From contig NZ_JABWTK010000006.1 of NCBI RefSeq assembly GCF_020071995.1, positions 1 to 64,000 on the forward strand: a DNA stretch of 64,000 nt, given 5' to 3'. The DNA comes from Planococcus chinensis (lineage in GTDB: Bacteria; Bacillota; Bacilli; Bacillales_A; Planococcaceae). The notes under the pieces are model-generated. The model was given only the letters and a program-made list of their open reading frames with translations. It was not told where the DNA came from and searched no databases. Numbering within the stretch: the first letter of the stretch is position 1; each line of letters begins with the position of its first letter. Below are positions 48,953 to 57,070 of this stretch, one piece after another. Both the position numbers and the translations under genes were made by a program.

Positions 48953-49447
48953 ATGGCATTTAAAAAAATTGTCCTGCTAATTGGCGCGGTTGTTGTATTC
49001 ATACTGGCGGCGCTCATCAGCTGGTACGAAGGAGGGCAATTGCGCGACGAACCACGGGAATGGCGGTATACCGCCGTGTTTTCGAATTGGGCAAATGAAG
49101 GCTTCACGAATGCAGACAATCTGTGGGTTCTTGATCATTTTGTCTATGCCGCTAAGTTTGAGCCCCTTTTCCCACTAGCGATGGCAATATCGTTCTTTTT
49201 TGTTATATTTCAGCTGACTTTCTGGTTATTTAGAGGAAGAAGAACTGTACGAAATGCGATTTTATTGCTCGTAGCGAGCATCTCTTTTCTGGCTTGCTAT
49301 GCCTTATTTGATTCGCCGACCATTGGTTTTAGGCTGTTTGCTGTCTTATTCGGAATGGCAGGGGCATTATCGGTGTTTGGAATAATTGCTGTTAAATCCG
49401 GGGGATACAGTGAAGCTAAAGGCTTTGGAAAAGGGAAGTTTTCGTGA
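48953..49447 (+). CDS. DUF4306-like membrane protein
   Basis: A 164-aa protein with four hydrophobic segments (IVLLIGAVVVFILAALI, FPLAMAISFFFVIFQLTFWLF, ILLLVASISFLACYALF and FRLFAVLFGMAGALSVFGIIA). SWYEGGQLRDEPREWRYTAVFSNW and NLWVLDHFVYAAKFEPLFP match the DUF4306 pattern of Bacillales. The function is unknown. AAAGGAG precedes ATG. A terminator follows. Confidence 0.75.
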   Translation: MAFKKIVLLIGAVVVFILAALISWYEGGQLRDEPREWRYTAVFSNWANEGFTNADNLWVLDHFVYAAKFEPLFPLAMAISFFFVIFQLTFWLFRGRRTVRNAILLLVASISFLACYALFDSPTIGFRLFAVLFGMAGALSVFGIIAVKSGGYSEAKGFGKGKFS

Positions 49448-49478
49448 CAGGAAGCCTTTACTATTTATACGAAATAAA

Positions 49479-49513
49479 GGAGACAGCCGATTGAAAAACG
49501 GCTGTCTCTTTTT
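49479..49513. terminator. Bidirectional terminator
   Basis: AGACAGCCG / CGGCTGTCT stem followed by T6, between convergent genes. Confidence 0.85.
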
Positions 49514-49524
49514 ATATACCTCTA

Positions 49525-50733
49525 TTATTCCTGCACAGTCCGCCATAAAAGAACTCTGCCTTTATAAGCGATCAAACTGACCGCAGTCAATAAGATACCC
49601 GACAAGATAAAGACTCCGCGAATGCCAAATAAATCTGCCAAAACACCCATCATGAGGGAAGCGACACCGAAGGTTCCTGTGCCGATTGCGCCGAGCGTTG
49701 TGAACACCATCGGCAATTGGGTTTTCGGTACACTTGTCTGTACCACGGTTTGCTGCGGAATGTTTTTGATCTGTCCGAACACACCGACCAAAAAAGACAA
49801 CAGCAATGCCAGCAGCGGCAAACTGTTAAGACCGAAGAAAACCGTAGCCAGGCTGCTTGAGACAGCACCCATGAAAATGAACTGGCTGAGCTTTTGTTCG
49901 ATCTGGTCCGAAAAGTGCAGACAGAACAGGCTGCCCGCGATCAATCCAAGAAAGAAAGAGCCGTTGATGAAGCCCCACCATTGTTCGCCGGCCGACAAAG
50001 CATCGCTGACAAAAACATAAAGAATCGCAGCGATCCAAACGGTGCCGGCAATGGTTTCCAGTATGTCCATCCAGGCAATCCGTTTTAGTACAGGTGAAGC
50101 GGAAACGGTCTGCCAGCCTTGGGTGATTTGCTGCCATTTGCTTTGCCCCTTGGAAGGCGTGATATTAACGGACTCCAACCCGCATAAAAGCAGGCTCGAA
50201 AAGAAAAACAAAGCCGCTGTCAGCCAAACTAGATCGTTTGCTGAGAGCCAAATCAACAGCGAACTGCCGACAAACCACATGGCGGTTTGGATCGACTGGG
50301 TAATTGTTTCGGTGATGCCATTCGCTTTTAACAGCTGTTCACTCTTCACGTAATGCGGGAGGAGCGTTTGAGTCACAGGGTTGGCACAGCCGTCCAGCAA
50401 GGCAACTATACTGATGACTGGAAATAGTACGTAATAGTTGGAAAGAGAGAGTTGCGGCAACAAAGATGCCAGCAAAATCAGCAAGGCGGTTTTGCCGAGC
50501 TGCGAGCCAGTTAGCAGCCATTTCAAATTAAAGCGCTGCATCAGCAATGGCGTCAACGTGTTCGACAGAAACATCGATGCGGTAATGGTAAACGGTACGA
50601 AAGCGGCAGCCGTGGCCGATCCGGTCAATTCAAATATTAAGTAAATCACGCTGACAATGTACAAGACGTCGCCAATATTGGCAAGCGACTGCCCGGTCAG
50701 CAGCAAATTGAAATTTCGATTCAGTTTCATCAT
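49525..50733 (-). CDS. MFS transporter
   Basis: A 402-aa major facilitator with 12 predicted helices, of the enterobactin-exporter/YfiS-like (MFS_3) type: LTGQSLANIGDVLYIVSVIYLIFELTGSA at the start, and PQQTVVQTSVP in the second half. It is probably an efflux pump for a small organic compound. The chosen start (50733) has GGGGG six nt upstream; an earlier TTG at 50754 lacks one. Confidence 0.85.
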   Translation of the reverse strand: MMKLNRNFNLLLTGQSLANIGDVLYIVSVIYLIFELTGSATAAAFVPFTITASMFLSNTLTPLLMQRFNLKWLLTGSQLGKTALLILLASLLPQLSLSNYYVLFPVISIVALLDGCANPVTQTLLPHYVKSEQLLKANGITETITQSIQTAMWFVGSSLLIWLSANDLVWLTAALFFFSSLLLCGLESVNITPSKGQSKWQQITQGWQTVSASPVLKRIAWMDILETIAGTVWIAAILYVFVSDALSAGEQWWGFINGSFFLGLIAGSLFCLHFSDQIEQKLSQFIFMGAVSSSLATVFFGLNSLPLLALLLSFLVGVFGQIKNIPQQTVVQTSVPKTQLPMVFTTLGAIGTGTFGVASLMMGVLADLFGIRGVFILSGILLTAVSLIAYKGRVLLWRTVQE

Positions 50734-50993
50734 TGTATTCCCCCATAAATTCAATTCGTAATCGTTTTGAATGAATGGGGTTATTTAAATTGGACTACGG
50801 GTCATGTCGAATATTCCTTTCGGCTGGCGGACAGCTCCCGGGGGAAAGGGAGGAGTCCTGAATTTTGGTTAGCTTCATTATACGCTAAATATTCGGAAAA
50901 TAAATGGCAGGAAAAGAAGAAATTGGATATAGTTGAATAGAAAAGCGGTTCGATAACGGCTTGAGTGTATGCATTTACAAAGGAGATTTTCTT

Positions 50994-51464
50994 ATGGAGT
51001 TACTGTTAAAACCGATGGACCGTAAGGCGGCTGAAGAAATTTTAAGTTGGCAATATGATCCGCCGTACAATTTTTACAACACGGAAACAACTGAAGAAGA
51101 AATGGCCGAACGGCTCAATGGAACATACTTTGCCTTGCAGGCAAGTTCGGGAGAGCTCGCAGGATTTTTCTGCACCGGGCATAGTGCCCGAGTTCCGGCC
51201 GGTGAGCTTCTAGATGTATATGAGGAAGTTCTTGCCGATATGGGGTTTGGGATGAATCCGAAGTTTACCGGGAAAGGGTATGGGACAGCCTTTACTTCAT
51301 ACATCATTAATTGTATTGAAGAGAACAATGAAAGCGTACCTATCCGCCTGACCGTTGCGCTATTTAATAAAAGGGCAATTCACTTGTATAAAAAACTTGG
51401 GTTTGTTCCTGACAAGAAGTTTCGGACAGCTGATGTTGAATTTATGACGATGGTTAAAAGATAA
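50994..51464 (+). CDS. GNAT-family N-acetyltransferase
   Basis: A 156-aa acetyltransferase. The acetyl-CoA loop is GMNPKFTGKGYGTAFTSYIIN (the Q/RxxGxG/A motif as F-T-G-K-G-Y-G), and the C-terminal strand carries NKRAIHLYKKLGFVPDKKF. The substrate is unknown. ATG 50994 follows AAAGGAGATTTTCTT. It precedes the metallopeptidase gene by 48 nt, with which it may be co-transcribed. Confidence 0.9.
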   Translation: MELLLKPMDRKAAEEILSWQYDPPYNFYNTETTEEEMAERLNGTYFALQASSGELAGFFCTGHSARVPAGELLDVYEEVLADMGFGMNPKFTGKGYGTAFTSYIINCIEENNESVPIRLTVALFNKRAIHLYKKLGFVPDKKFRTADVEFMTMVKR

Positions 51465-51512
51465 AATGAATTCTTTAAGAAAAACAGCTTTTTTAGAAAG
51501 GGTTTTATTGTG

Positions 51513-52277
51513 ATGAAACATATTTTTGCCTTTGAATCGATAGAAGAATATAAGAAGCATGAAAGTCTTATTCAACGCTTCAGAAATCGATTAGATGATT
51601 ATCAAGTAATACTAGAAGAAAATTTCGCCTTAACAGAAGCACCGAAAGCGATTGTATGGACTTCGGCTGAACTCGCAACTTCCGTTTTTTCCAAAATACC
51701 GATTCCGGCATTCACGAATGAAGACACGATTTACATAACTCCGGATTTAACAGCATGGAGAAAACTGATGGTTGAACAATTGGATGGAAAAGATCTGCCG
51801 CATATTCAGCATTTTTATGAAAACTTTTCTGAGAATCTTTTATTTACTATATTGGCCCACGAACTAACGCACCACTCCGACTTGTTTATAGACGAATTTG
51901 ACGAGGAACGGGTTGACAGTATCTGGTTTGAAGAAGGAATGTGCGAGTACTTGCCAAAAAAATTATTGTTAAGTGATAGCGAATTTAATGCCATAACTGC
52001 AGTAGAGACAGAACTGGTTGAAGTATTTAACGAAGAATACGGGTTAAGATCGCTCGATGAATTCGGAAGCGCTTCATATAAGGGAGGGATATCCAGCATC
52101 ATGTTTGACTACTGGAGAAGTTTTCTTGCCATTAAGTTTTTGGTAGAAGAGCGTTGTCAAAACGATGTCCGTTTGGTTTTTGAGGATTATCGTAAATGGC
52201 ATGAGGGGGGAAGAAAGACTTCTCTTTCCTCTTATTTTAAGATTGAGCAGATAATGGAGAAAACAGATGCGCAGTAA
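51513..52277 (+). CDS. Putative zinc metallopeptidase (HEXXH)
   Basis: A 254-aa soluble protein. The zinc motif is AHELTHHSDLF (HExxH) and the third ligand/glutamate motif follows about 30 residues on in IWFEEGMCEYLPKKLL, the gluzincin arrangement. There is no signal peptide, so it acts in the cytosol or is only a zincin-like fold. The substrate is unknown. GTG 51510 (three nt earlier) is an equally possible start behind AAAGGG. Confidence 0.72.
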   Translation: MKHIFAFESIEEYKKHESLIQRFRNRLDDYQVILEENFALTEAPKAIVWTSAELATSVFSKIPIPAFTNEDTIYITPDLTAWRKLMVEQLDGKDLPHIQHFYENFSENLLFTILAHELTHHSDLFIDEFDEERVDSIWFEEGMCEYLPKKLLLSDSEFNAITAVETELVEVFNEEYGLRSLDEFGSASYKGGISSIMFDYWRSFLAIKFLVEERCQNDVRLVFEDYRKWHEGGRKTSLSSYFKIEQIMEKTDAQ

Positions 52278-52356
52278 AAAGTCCGGGGAGTAAAACTGAA
52301 AACAGAAGCACATCAGTTGCTCTTTAATTACTTTCAAGTTATTCTAGTCATAAGAA

Positions 52357-52372
52357 ATACCCCTGGGGGTTT
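52357..52372 (+). promoter_or_regulatory. CstR-type operator 1 of the sulfur cluster
   Basis: ATACCCCTGGGGGTTT, in front of the DUF302 unit. Confidence 0.75.
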
Positions 52373-52392
52373 AATTGGCGGAGGAGATTTTC

Positions 52393-52485
52393 ATGAAGAC
52401 ATTTTGGAATTCGCTATGACCAGCGCAGCGGTTAGCGTTCCTGGCAGGAATTGCGTTCTTATTTTTTACAGTCGCCACTAAATAG
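52393..52485 (+). pseudogene. Mini membrane protein with in-frame TGA
   Basis: CGGAGGAGATTTTC precedes ATG 52393. The frame reads MKTFWNSL, then TGA (52417-52419), then PAQRLAFLAGIAFLFFTVATK and TAG. The part after TGA is a perfect transmembrane helix with a basic end, so the TGA interrupts a real 30-residue protein. It is either a recent nonsense mutation or recoding; no SECIS-like structure was identified. Confidence 0.55.
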
Positions 52486-52577
52486 AAATTGATTTTATAC
52501 GGCTAGATGATTGAATGGCTGGCAAGAGGGAAACAATACGTAGGAATAGACTTATAAAAGAGAGAGGAGTTTTTAAT

Positions 52578-52961
52578 ATGTTCAACTACACAGTAGAAAC
52601 GACTAAAGGCAGAGACGAAGCAGTCCAAGCACTCGCAGAAAACTTGCAGGCAGAAAAGTTCGGGATTCTTTGGAATTTTGATCTGACAACAAAACTTCAG
52701 GAAAAAGGCACAGATTTTGATACTCCGTTTACCATTCTCGAAGTCTGCAATCCTCAGGAAGCGAACCGGGTGCTGTCGGAAGACTTGATGGTCGGATATT
52801 TCCTGCCATGCAAGATTGTAGTGTATGAAGAAGAGGGAACGACGAAAATCGGCATGCCAAAACCAAGCGCTTTAATCGAAATGGTGCAAAATGAGTCGAT
52901 CAAGCAAATCGCTTTGGATATTGAAGAACGATTAATCGGCTGCATTGATAAATCCATCTAA
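52578..52961 (+). CDS. DUF302-family protein
   Basis: A 127-aa protein of the DUF302 family: FNYTVETTKGRDEAVQALAENLQAEKFGILWNFDL, and then FTILEVCNPQEANRVLSED and GYFLPCKIVVYEEEGTTKIGMPKPS. The conserved cysteines lie in EVCNP and LPCK. DUF302 proteins are common next to sulfur-handling genes but have no proven activity. AGAGGAGTTTTTAAT sets ATG 52578. It is under the first CstR-type operator. Confidence 0.88.
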   Translation: MFNYTVETTKGRDEAVQALAENLQAEKFGILWNFDLTTKLQEKGTDFDTPFTILEVCNPQEANRVLSEDLMVGYFLPCKIVVYEEEGTTKIGMPKPSALIEMVQNESIKQIALDIEERLIGCIDKSI

Positions 52962-53082
52962 GAAAAAAAGCAGAATACCAGCGAACATTTAAAGTGTATG
53001 GGACAATTCCAAATTCTGAGTGCATTTTATCGAAACGGTGGGATTGTCCCGCTTCTAAATAGAAAAGCAATATAGTTGAAAA

Positions 53083-53100
53083 TATACCCAAAGGGGTATA
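53083..53100 (+). promoter_or_regulatory. CstR-type operator 2 (before cstR)
   Basis: TATACCC-AAAG-GGGTATA, indicating autoregulation of cstR. Confidence 0.8.
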
Positions 53101-53149
53101 TGATGAGGGTATCGAAAGCTTCTTAAATTTTTAAAGGAGGGCCAAACCG

Positions 53150-53410
53150 ATGGAATACGATAAACAAGTCCAAAACCGGCTCAAACGGATTGAAGGCCAG
53201 CTGAAAGGCGTCCTGCGCATGGTTGAAGAAAACGACGATTGCCGCGATGTAGTTACTCAGTTGTCTGCAGTCCGAAGCGCAGTAGATCGCGCAATCGGTG
53301 TCATCGTCAGCGAAAACTTGGAACAATGTGTCCGTGAAAGCCTTGAAAAAGGAGAAAGCACCGACAAGCTTGTAAAAGATGCAGTCAGCCTTCTGGTCAA
53401 AAGCCGCTGA
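53150..53410 (+). CDS. cstR: Persulfide-sensing repressor CstR (CsoR family)
   Basis: An 86-aa all-helical repressor. The sensing cysteines are C31 (NDDCRDVV) and C60 (ENLEQCVRE), as in S. aureus CstR, and the histidine needed for copper binding in true CsoR is absent. Reactive sulfur species crosslink C31 to C60' and release DNA. Operators of its type occur at several places in the cluster. AAAGGAGGGCC precedes the ATG. It corresponds to B. subtilis yrkD. Confidence 0.9.
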   Translation: MEYDKQVQNRLKRIEGQLKGVLRMVEENDDCRDVVTQLSAVRSAVDRAIGVIVSENLEQCVRESLEKGESTDKLVKDAVSLLVKSR

Positions 53411-53413
53411 GAA

Positions 53414-53441
53414 AATTCGTCAAACAAGTGTTGACGAATTT
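53414..53441 (+). terminator. cstR terminator
   Basis: AATTCGTCAA / TTGACGAATT hairpin with a short T-rich tail. Confidence 0.6.
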
Positions 53442-53456
53442 CTTCTTGGATGATAA

Positions 53457-53528
53457 TATACCCCATAGGGTATTAAGGGTAATTGAAATCCTATTTTTTA
53501 TTTAGCATTATATATACCCCTAGGGGTA
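53457..53528 (+). promoter_or_regulatory. Two CstR-type operators before the dsrE gene
   Basis: TATACCCCATAGGGTATT (53457-53474) and ATACCCCTAGGGGTAA (53513-53528) flank an AT-rich spacer that should contain the promoter. Confidence 0.8.
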
Positions 53529-53551
53529 AATTGAATGGAGGAAACAAGACA

Positions 53552-54031
53552 GTGGAACAAACAAAATCAACAAATATTATTTTATTCAGCGGAGATTACG
53601 ACAAAGCGATGGCAGCTTATATCATCGCAAACGGGGCGGCGGCCTATGACCACAAAGTGACCATCTTCCATACATTTTGGGGATTGAACGCTCTTCGAAA
53701 AGACAACCCGCCAGTCGTAAAGAAAGGTTTTCTTGAACGTCAATTTGCCAGAATGATGCCGCGGGGCGCAGACAAGATGGGATTGTCCAATATGAATATG
53801 GGCGGCATGGGGCCAAAAATGATCAAGCAAGTGATCGGCAAGCACAATGCCATGACCATGCCTCAGCTCATTGAAATGGCGCAGGAACAGGATATTAATT
53901 TAGTGGCATGTACGATGACGATGGATCTCCTCGGGCTGAAGGAGGAAGAATTGCTTGATGATGTAACGTACGCTGGAGTAGCCGCTTATCTTGCAGATGC
54001 AGAGGACGGAAATGTGAATTTATTTATTTAA
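53552..54031 (+). CDS. DsrE/DsrF-like sulfur-relay protein (YrkE-like)
   Basis: A 159-aa protein beginning with GTG behind GGAGG. The fold motifs are NIILFSGDYDKAMAAYIIANGAAA and VTIFHTFWGLNAL; the C-terminal half has MTMPQLIEMAQEQDINLVACTMTMDLLGLK, with the conserved CTMTMD cysteine that carries persulfide. Methionine-rich NMNMGGMGPKM lies between. It probably passes sulfane sulfur to the rhodanese and TusA partners that follow. It corresponds to yrkE in B. subtilis. Confidence 0.88.
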   Translation: MEQTKSTNIILFSGDYDKAMAAYIIANGAAAYDHKVTIFHTFWGLNALRKDNPPVVKKGFLERQFARMMPRGADKMGLSNMNMGGMGPKMIKQVIGKHNAMTMPQLIEMAQEQDINLVACTMTMDLLGLKEEELLDDVTYAGVAAYLADAEDGNVNLFI

Positions 54032-54047
54032 TGAAAAGAGGGATAGT

Positions 54048-54413
54048 ATGGATATCTGGTTAGTGATTTTAATTGGTGCTATTATTGTCTTTATCGGTTA
54101 CCGCGCCATGGTACCAGCAAAAGGCGTGAAAACCATTTCTGCAGATGAACTAAAGCCCGAACTTAAGAAATTCGGCAAACAATTCGTTGATGTCAGAACA
54201 CCTGCAGAGTTCAAAGCAGGCCATATCAAGGAATTCAAAAATATTCCGCTCAACGAATTGCCAAATCGCTTGGATGAACTGAACGCAGATAAAGATATTT
54301 ACCTGATGTGCCAAAGTGGAATGCGAAGCAGCAGAGCAGCGGGTTTATTAAAGAAAAATGGGTTTAAGCAAATTATTAATGTAAGTGGCGGCATGAACAA
54401 TTACCGTCCGTAA
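54048..54413 (+). CDS. Membrane-anchored rhodanese
   Basis: A 121-aa protein with one N-terminal helix (IWLVILIGAIIVFIGYRAMV) and a cytosolic rhodanese domain. The active-site loop is CQSGMRSS and the domain start is VDVRTPAEFKAGHI. It transfers sulfane sulfur at the membrane. It begins 16 nt after the dsrE stop and belongs to the same operon. Confidence 0.92.
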   Translation: MDIWLVILIGAIIVFIGYRAMVPAKGVKTISADELKPELKKFGKQFVDVRTPAEFKAGHIKEFKNIPLNELPNRLDELNADKDIYLMCQSGMRSSRAAGLLKKNGFKQIINVSGGMNNYRP

Positions 54414-54431
54414 ATTCAAGGAGGAAAAACG

Positions 54432-54728
54432 ATGAACCGAATGACTACACAAGAAGTACAGGAATATATGAAAAACAACAAAGATGTCTCCATTATTGAT
54501 GTACGTGAAACAGAGGAAGTTATGGCAGGAAAAATTCCGGGCGCAGTTCATATTCCTTTAGGGCTTATTGAGTTCCGCCTCCAGGATATCGACAAATCGC
54601 AAGAACACATCATGGTATGCCGATCTGGAAATCGCAGCGGAAAGGCAACGGATTATCTCCAAAGCCGCGGCTATAAAGTCATCAACATGGATGGCGGAAT
54701 GCTCGACTGGAATGGTCCGACCGAATAA
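54432..54728 (+). CDS. Single-domain rhodanese
   Basis: A 98-aa cytosolic rhodanese with active-site loop CRSGNRSG and substrate-entry segment IDVRETEEVMAGKIPGAVHIPL. GGAGGAAAAACG sets the start. It follows the membrane rhodanese by 18 nt. The two differ in active-site loop charge, suggesting different sulfur donors or acceptors. Confidence 0.93.
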   Translation: MNRMTTQEVQEYMKNNKDVSIIDVRETEEVMAGKIPGAVHIPLGLIEFRLQDIDKSQEHIMVCRSGNRSGKATDYLQSRGYKVINMDGGMLDWNGPTE

Positions 54729-54742
54729 TTTTTAAAAGACGA

Positions 54743-54762
54743 ATATGCCCCTGCGGGTAATT
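54743..54762 (+). promoter_or_regulatory. CstR-type operator before the TusA-rhodanese gene
   Basis: ATATGCCCCTGCGGGTAATT, a slightly degenerate copy that also overlaps the region just before the ribosome site. Confidence 0.65.
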
Positions 54763-54774
54763 GGAGGAACTTAC

Positions 54775-55344
54775 ATGATTAAAACAGACCAAATTCTTGA
54801 TGCAAAAGGGCTTGCCTGCCCGATGCCAATCGTGCGCACGAAAAAGGCGATGAAAGACTTGGAGCCTGGGCAAGTAATTGAAGTACAGGCGACAGATAAG
54901 GGCTCGCTCGCCGATATGAAAGCCTGGGCAAAAAGCAGCGGAAACCAATATCTTGGTTCTTCCGAAGAAGGTAAAGTACTGAAGCATTATTTGCGCAAAG
55001 CAGACTCATCCGAAGAAAAGAAAGAAATGAAATTTCCGTATACGGCAACGAATAGCGAATTGAAGGAACAGCTTGGGCGTGATGACGTCATCGTCTTGGA
55101 CGTCCGGGAACCGGCAGAATTCGCATTCGGCCATCTACAAGGCGCAGTCTCAATTCCGCTTGGGGAACTGGAAGAGCGGGCTGGCGAACTGGACGCAGAA
55201 AAAGAAGTCTACGTTATTTGCCGCACAGGCAATCGCAGCGATTTTGCAGCGAAGCAACTGGCGGAAAAAGGCTTTACTCGAGTGAAAAACGTCAGTGAAG
55301 GCATGTCTATGTGGGACGGCGACATTAAACAGGACAACGCATAA
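54775..55344 (+). CDS. TusA-rhodanese fusion (YrkF-like)
   Basis: A 189-aa two-domain protein. Residues 1-75 are a TusA domain with the persulfide cysteine C15 in GLACPMPIV. Residues about 90-185 form a rhodanese with loop CRTGNRSD and VLDVREPAEFAFGHLQGA. It could receive sulfur on one domain and pass it to the other within one chain. GGAGGAACTTAC sets ATG 54775. It corresponds to yrkF in B. subtilis. Confidence 0.93.
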   Translation: MIKTDQILDAKGLACPMPIVRTKKAMKDLEPGQVIEVQATDKGSLADMKAWAKSSGNQYLGSSEEGKVLKHYLRKADSSEEKKEMKFPYTATNSELKEQLGRDDVIVLDVREPAEFAFGHLQGAVSIPLGELEERAGELDAEKEVYVICRTGNRSDFAAKQLAEKGFTRVKNVSEGMSMWDGDIKQDNA

Positions 55345-55362
55345 TTAAAAAATTTACAAACT

Positions 55363-55500
55363 ACGGCAGAACGCTTCAAGGGGATGACTTCACCTGCCAT
55401 AACGGAAATGACCGAAATGGCACACGAGCTGGATGAAAAACTCATCGGCTGCCAAATGACGATGGATGTGTCATGGGACCTGAAAAAAAGCATTCATTAA
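55363..55500 (+). pseudogene. C-terminal relic of a second DsrE-like gene
   Basis: 45 codons read from TAERFKGMTSPAITEMTEMAHELDEK to LIGCQMTMDVSWDLKKSIH and a stop. The GCQMTMD motif corresponds to the persulfide cysteine of the dsrE gene upstream. There is no start or ribosome site. The next 60 nt ([16 protein letters not shown] in another frame) may be a further piece of the same lost gene. Confidence 0.6.
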
Positions 55501-55593
55501 CGGCAGTGAGGTCGTCAAAGCGGTAACATTTTTTGAAATTGCAAAAGCCGCAGAGATAAGGCAAAGGTTTTAACAAAAAAATTTAACTACAAA

Positions 55594-55611
55594 AATACAC
55601 CCGGGGGTATT
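55594..55611 (+). promoter_or_regulatory. CstR-type operator overlapping the ribosome site of the next gene
   Basis: AATACACCCGGGGGTATT; its GGGGG half is also the only ribosome-binding sequence before ATG 55615. Confidence 0.75.
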
Positions 55612-55614
55612 GTG

Positions 55615-56736
55615 ATGGCAGTGAAATCAATGACAGTAAAGCAAGTAGCAAGAAAAGTAATCGACAACGAACCATTGTTCATTCTTGATGTACGCAATGG
55701 CGACGCATTCGCCGAATGGAAAATCGAAGGCGGTAATTTCCAGTATTTGAACATCCCTTATTTTGATTTATTGGACGGCGTCGAAAAAGTGGTTTCAGAA
55801 CTTCCGAAAGACAGAGACATTCTGGTCGTTTGTGCGAAAGAAGGATCTTCTGTCATGGTCGCAGAAATGCTGGATGAAGAAGGTGTCGACGTAGCGTATC
55901 TCGAAGGCGGCATGAAGGCGTGGAGTGAACACCTGGAGCCTGTAAAAATCGGCGATTTGAAAAACGGCGGCGAATTGTACCAATTCGTCCGCATCGGAAA
56001 AGGCTGTTTATCGTACATGGCCATCTCCGGCGGCGAAGCTGCGATTATCGATGCCATCCGCATGACCGATATGTTCCTGGATTTCGCGCAGGAAAAAGGT
56101 GCGACGATCAAACATGTCTTCGATACACATTTGCATGCTGACCACATTTCCGGAGGTCGCACAATCGCTGAAGCGACTGGCGCAACGTACTACTTGCCGC
56201 CGGCTGACGCTGAAGAACTGGTATTCGATTATGCGGAATTGGTGAATGGACTGGAAGTCGCTATTGGCGACGCGAAAATCGAAGCCTTATACTCGCCGGG
56301 GCATACCATCGGTTCGACATCGTTCATCGTAGACGATCAATACCTAATGACCGGCGACATTTTGTTCATCGATTCCATCGGACGCCCGGACCTTGCAGGT
56401 CTTGCAGAAGACTGGGTGGGCGACCTTCGTGAATCGCTTTACAGCCGCTATGCGGAACTCGCTGATGAATTGATCGTCTTGCCGGCTCACTTCATGATTA
56501 TGGAGGAGTTGAACGAAGACGGAAGCGTCGCGAAAAAATTGAGTGATTTGTTCAAAGAAAACCACGGATTGAATATCGAAGATGAGCAGGAGTTCCGCGA
56601 CATGGTAACGAAAAACCTGCCGCCTCAGCCGAACGCTTATCAGGATATCCGCAGTACAAACATGGGTAAAATCACGCCTGACGAAGAAGTTCAGCGCGAA
56701 ATGGAAATCGGACCGAACCGCTGTGCAGTCCGTTAA
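55615..56736 (+). CDS. Rhodanese/persulfide-dioxygenase-like fusion (YrkH-like)
   Basis: A 373-aa protein. Residues about 5-105 form a rhodanese domain with C73 in VVCAKEGSS. Residues about 115-370 form a metallo-beta-lactamase domain with the iron-binding motif [11 protein letters not shown] (H172-H177), plus [11 protein letters not shown] and [20 protein letters not shown]1-type enzymes of this fold oxidise persulfide to sulfite. The domain order is rhodanese first, unlike S. aureus CstB with the lactamase domain first. It corresponds to yrkH. Confidence 0.9.
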   Translation: MAVKSMTVKQVARKVIDNEPLFILDVRNGDAFAEWKIEGGNFQYLNIPYFDLLDGVEKVVSELPKDRDILVVCAKEGSSVMVAEMLDEEGVDVAYLEGGMKAWSEHLEPVKIGDLKNGGELYQFVRIGKGCLSYMAISGGEAAIIDAIRMTDMFLDFAQEKGATIKHVFDTHLHADHISGGRTIAEATGATYYLPPADAEELVFDYAELVNGLEVAIGDAKIEALYSPGHTIGSTSFIVDDQYLMTGDILFIDSIGRPDLAGLAEDWVGDLRESLYSRYAELADELIVLPAHFMIMEELNEDGSVAKKLSDLFKENHGLNIEDEQEFRDMVTKNLPPQPNAYQDIRSTNMGKITPDEEVQREMEIGPNRCAVR

Positions 56737-56788
56737 TTCTTAATCAAAAATTCAACTAAAAAAACAGAAACTCAAAGGAGAGAATACG

Positions 56789-57016
56789 ATGAACGCAGAT
56801 AAAGTATTAGATGCAAAAGGCTTGGCTTGCCCAATGCCGATCGTCAAAACAAGAAAAGAAATGAAAGACATGGAATCTGGCCAGGTGCTCGAAATTTTGG
56901 CCACCGATAAAGGGGCAAGAGCGGATTTGACTGCTTGGGCGAAATCCGGCGGCCATGAATTACTTGAAATTCAAGAAGAAGGCAATGTCCTTAAATTCTG
57001 GATCAAGAAAGGCTAA
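56789..57016 (+). CDS. TusA-family sulfur carrier (YrkI-like)
   Basis: A 75-aa sulfur-carrier protein. C14 lies in GLACPMPIVKTRKEM. It is closely similar to the TusA domain of the fusion at 54.8 kb. AAAGGAGAGAATACG sets the start. A hairpin terminator after it separates it from the exporter gene, so the latter is probably made at a lower level. Confidence 0.93.
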   Translation: MNADKVLDAKGLACPMPIVKTRKEMKDMESGQVLEILATDKGARADLTAWAKSGGHELLEIQEEGNVLKFWIKKG

Positions 57017-57024
57017 GAGTTGGA

Positions 57025-57050
57025 GGGCATCAATTCGATGCCCTTTTTCT
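57025..57050 (+). terminator. Intra-operon terminator
   Basis: GGGCATC-AATTC-GATGCCC followed by T5, between tusA and the TauE/SafE gene. Confidence 0.75.
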
Positions 57051-57070
57051 TTTCGAAAGGTGGAAGTGCA

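Noticed and set aside
50810-50870. GC-rich patch upstream of the acetyltransferase
   Set aside because: It can fold weakly, but no repeat partner or motif was found in the window.
53150-53410. Copper-sensing CsoR
   Set aside because: C31 and C60 are present but the copper-ligand histidine pattern is not; the sequence around C60 matches CstR.
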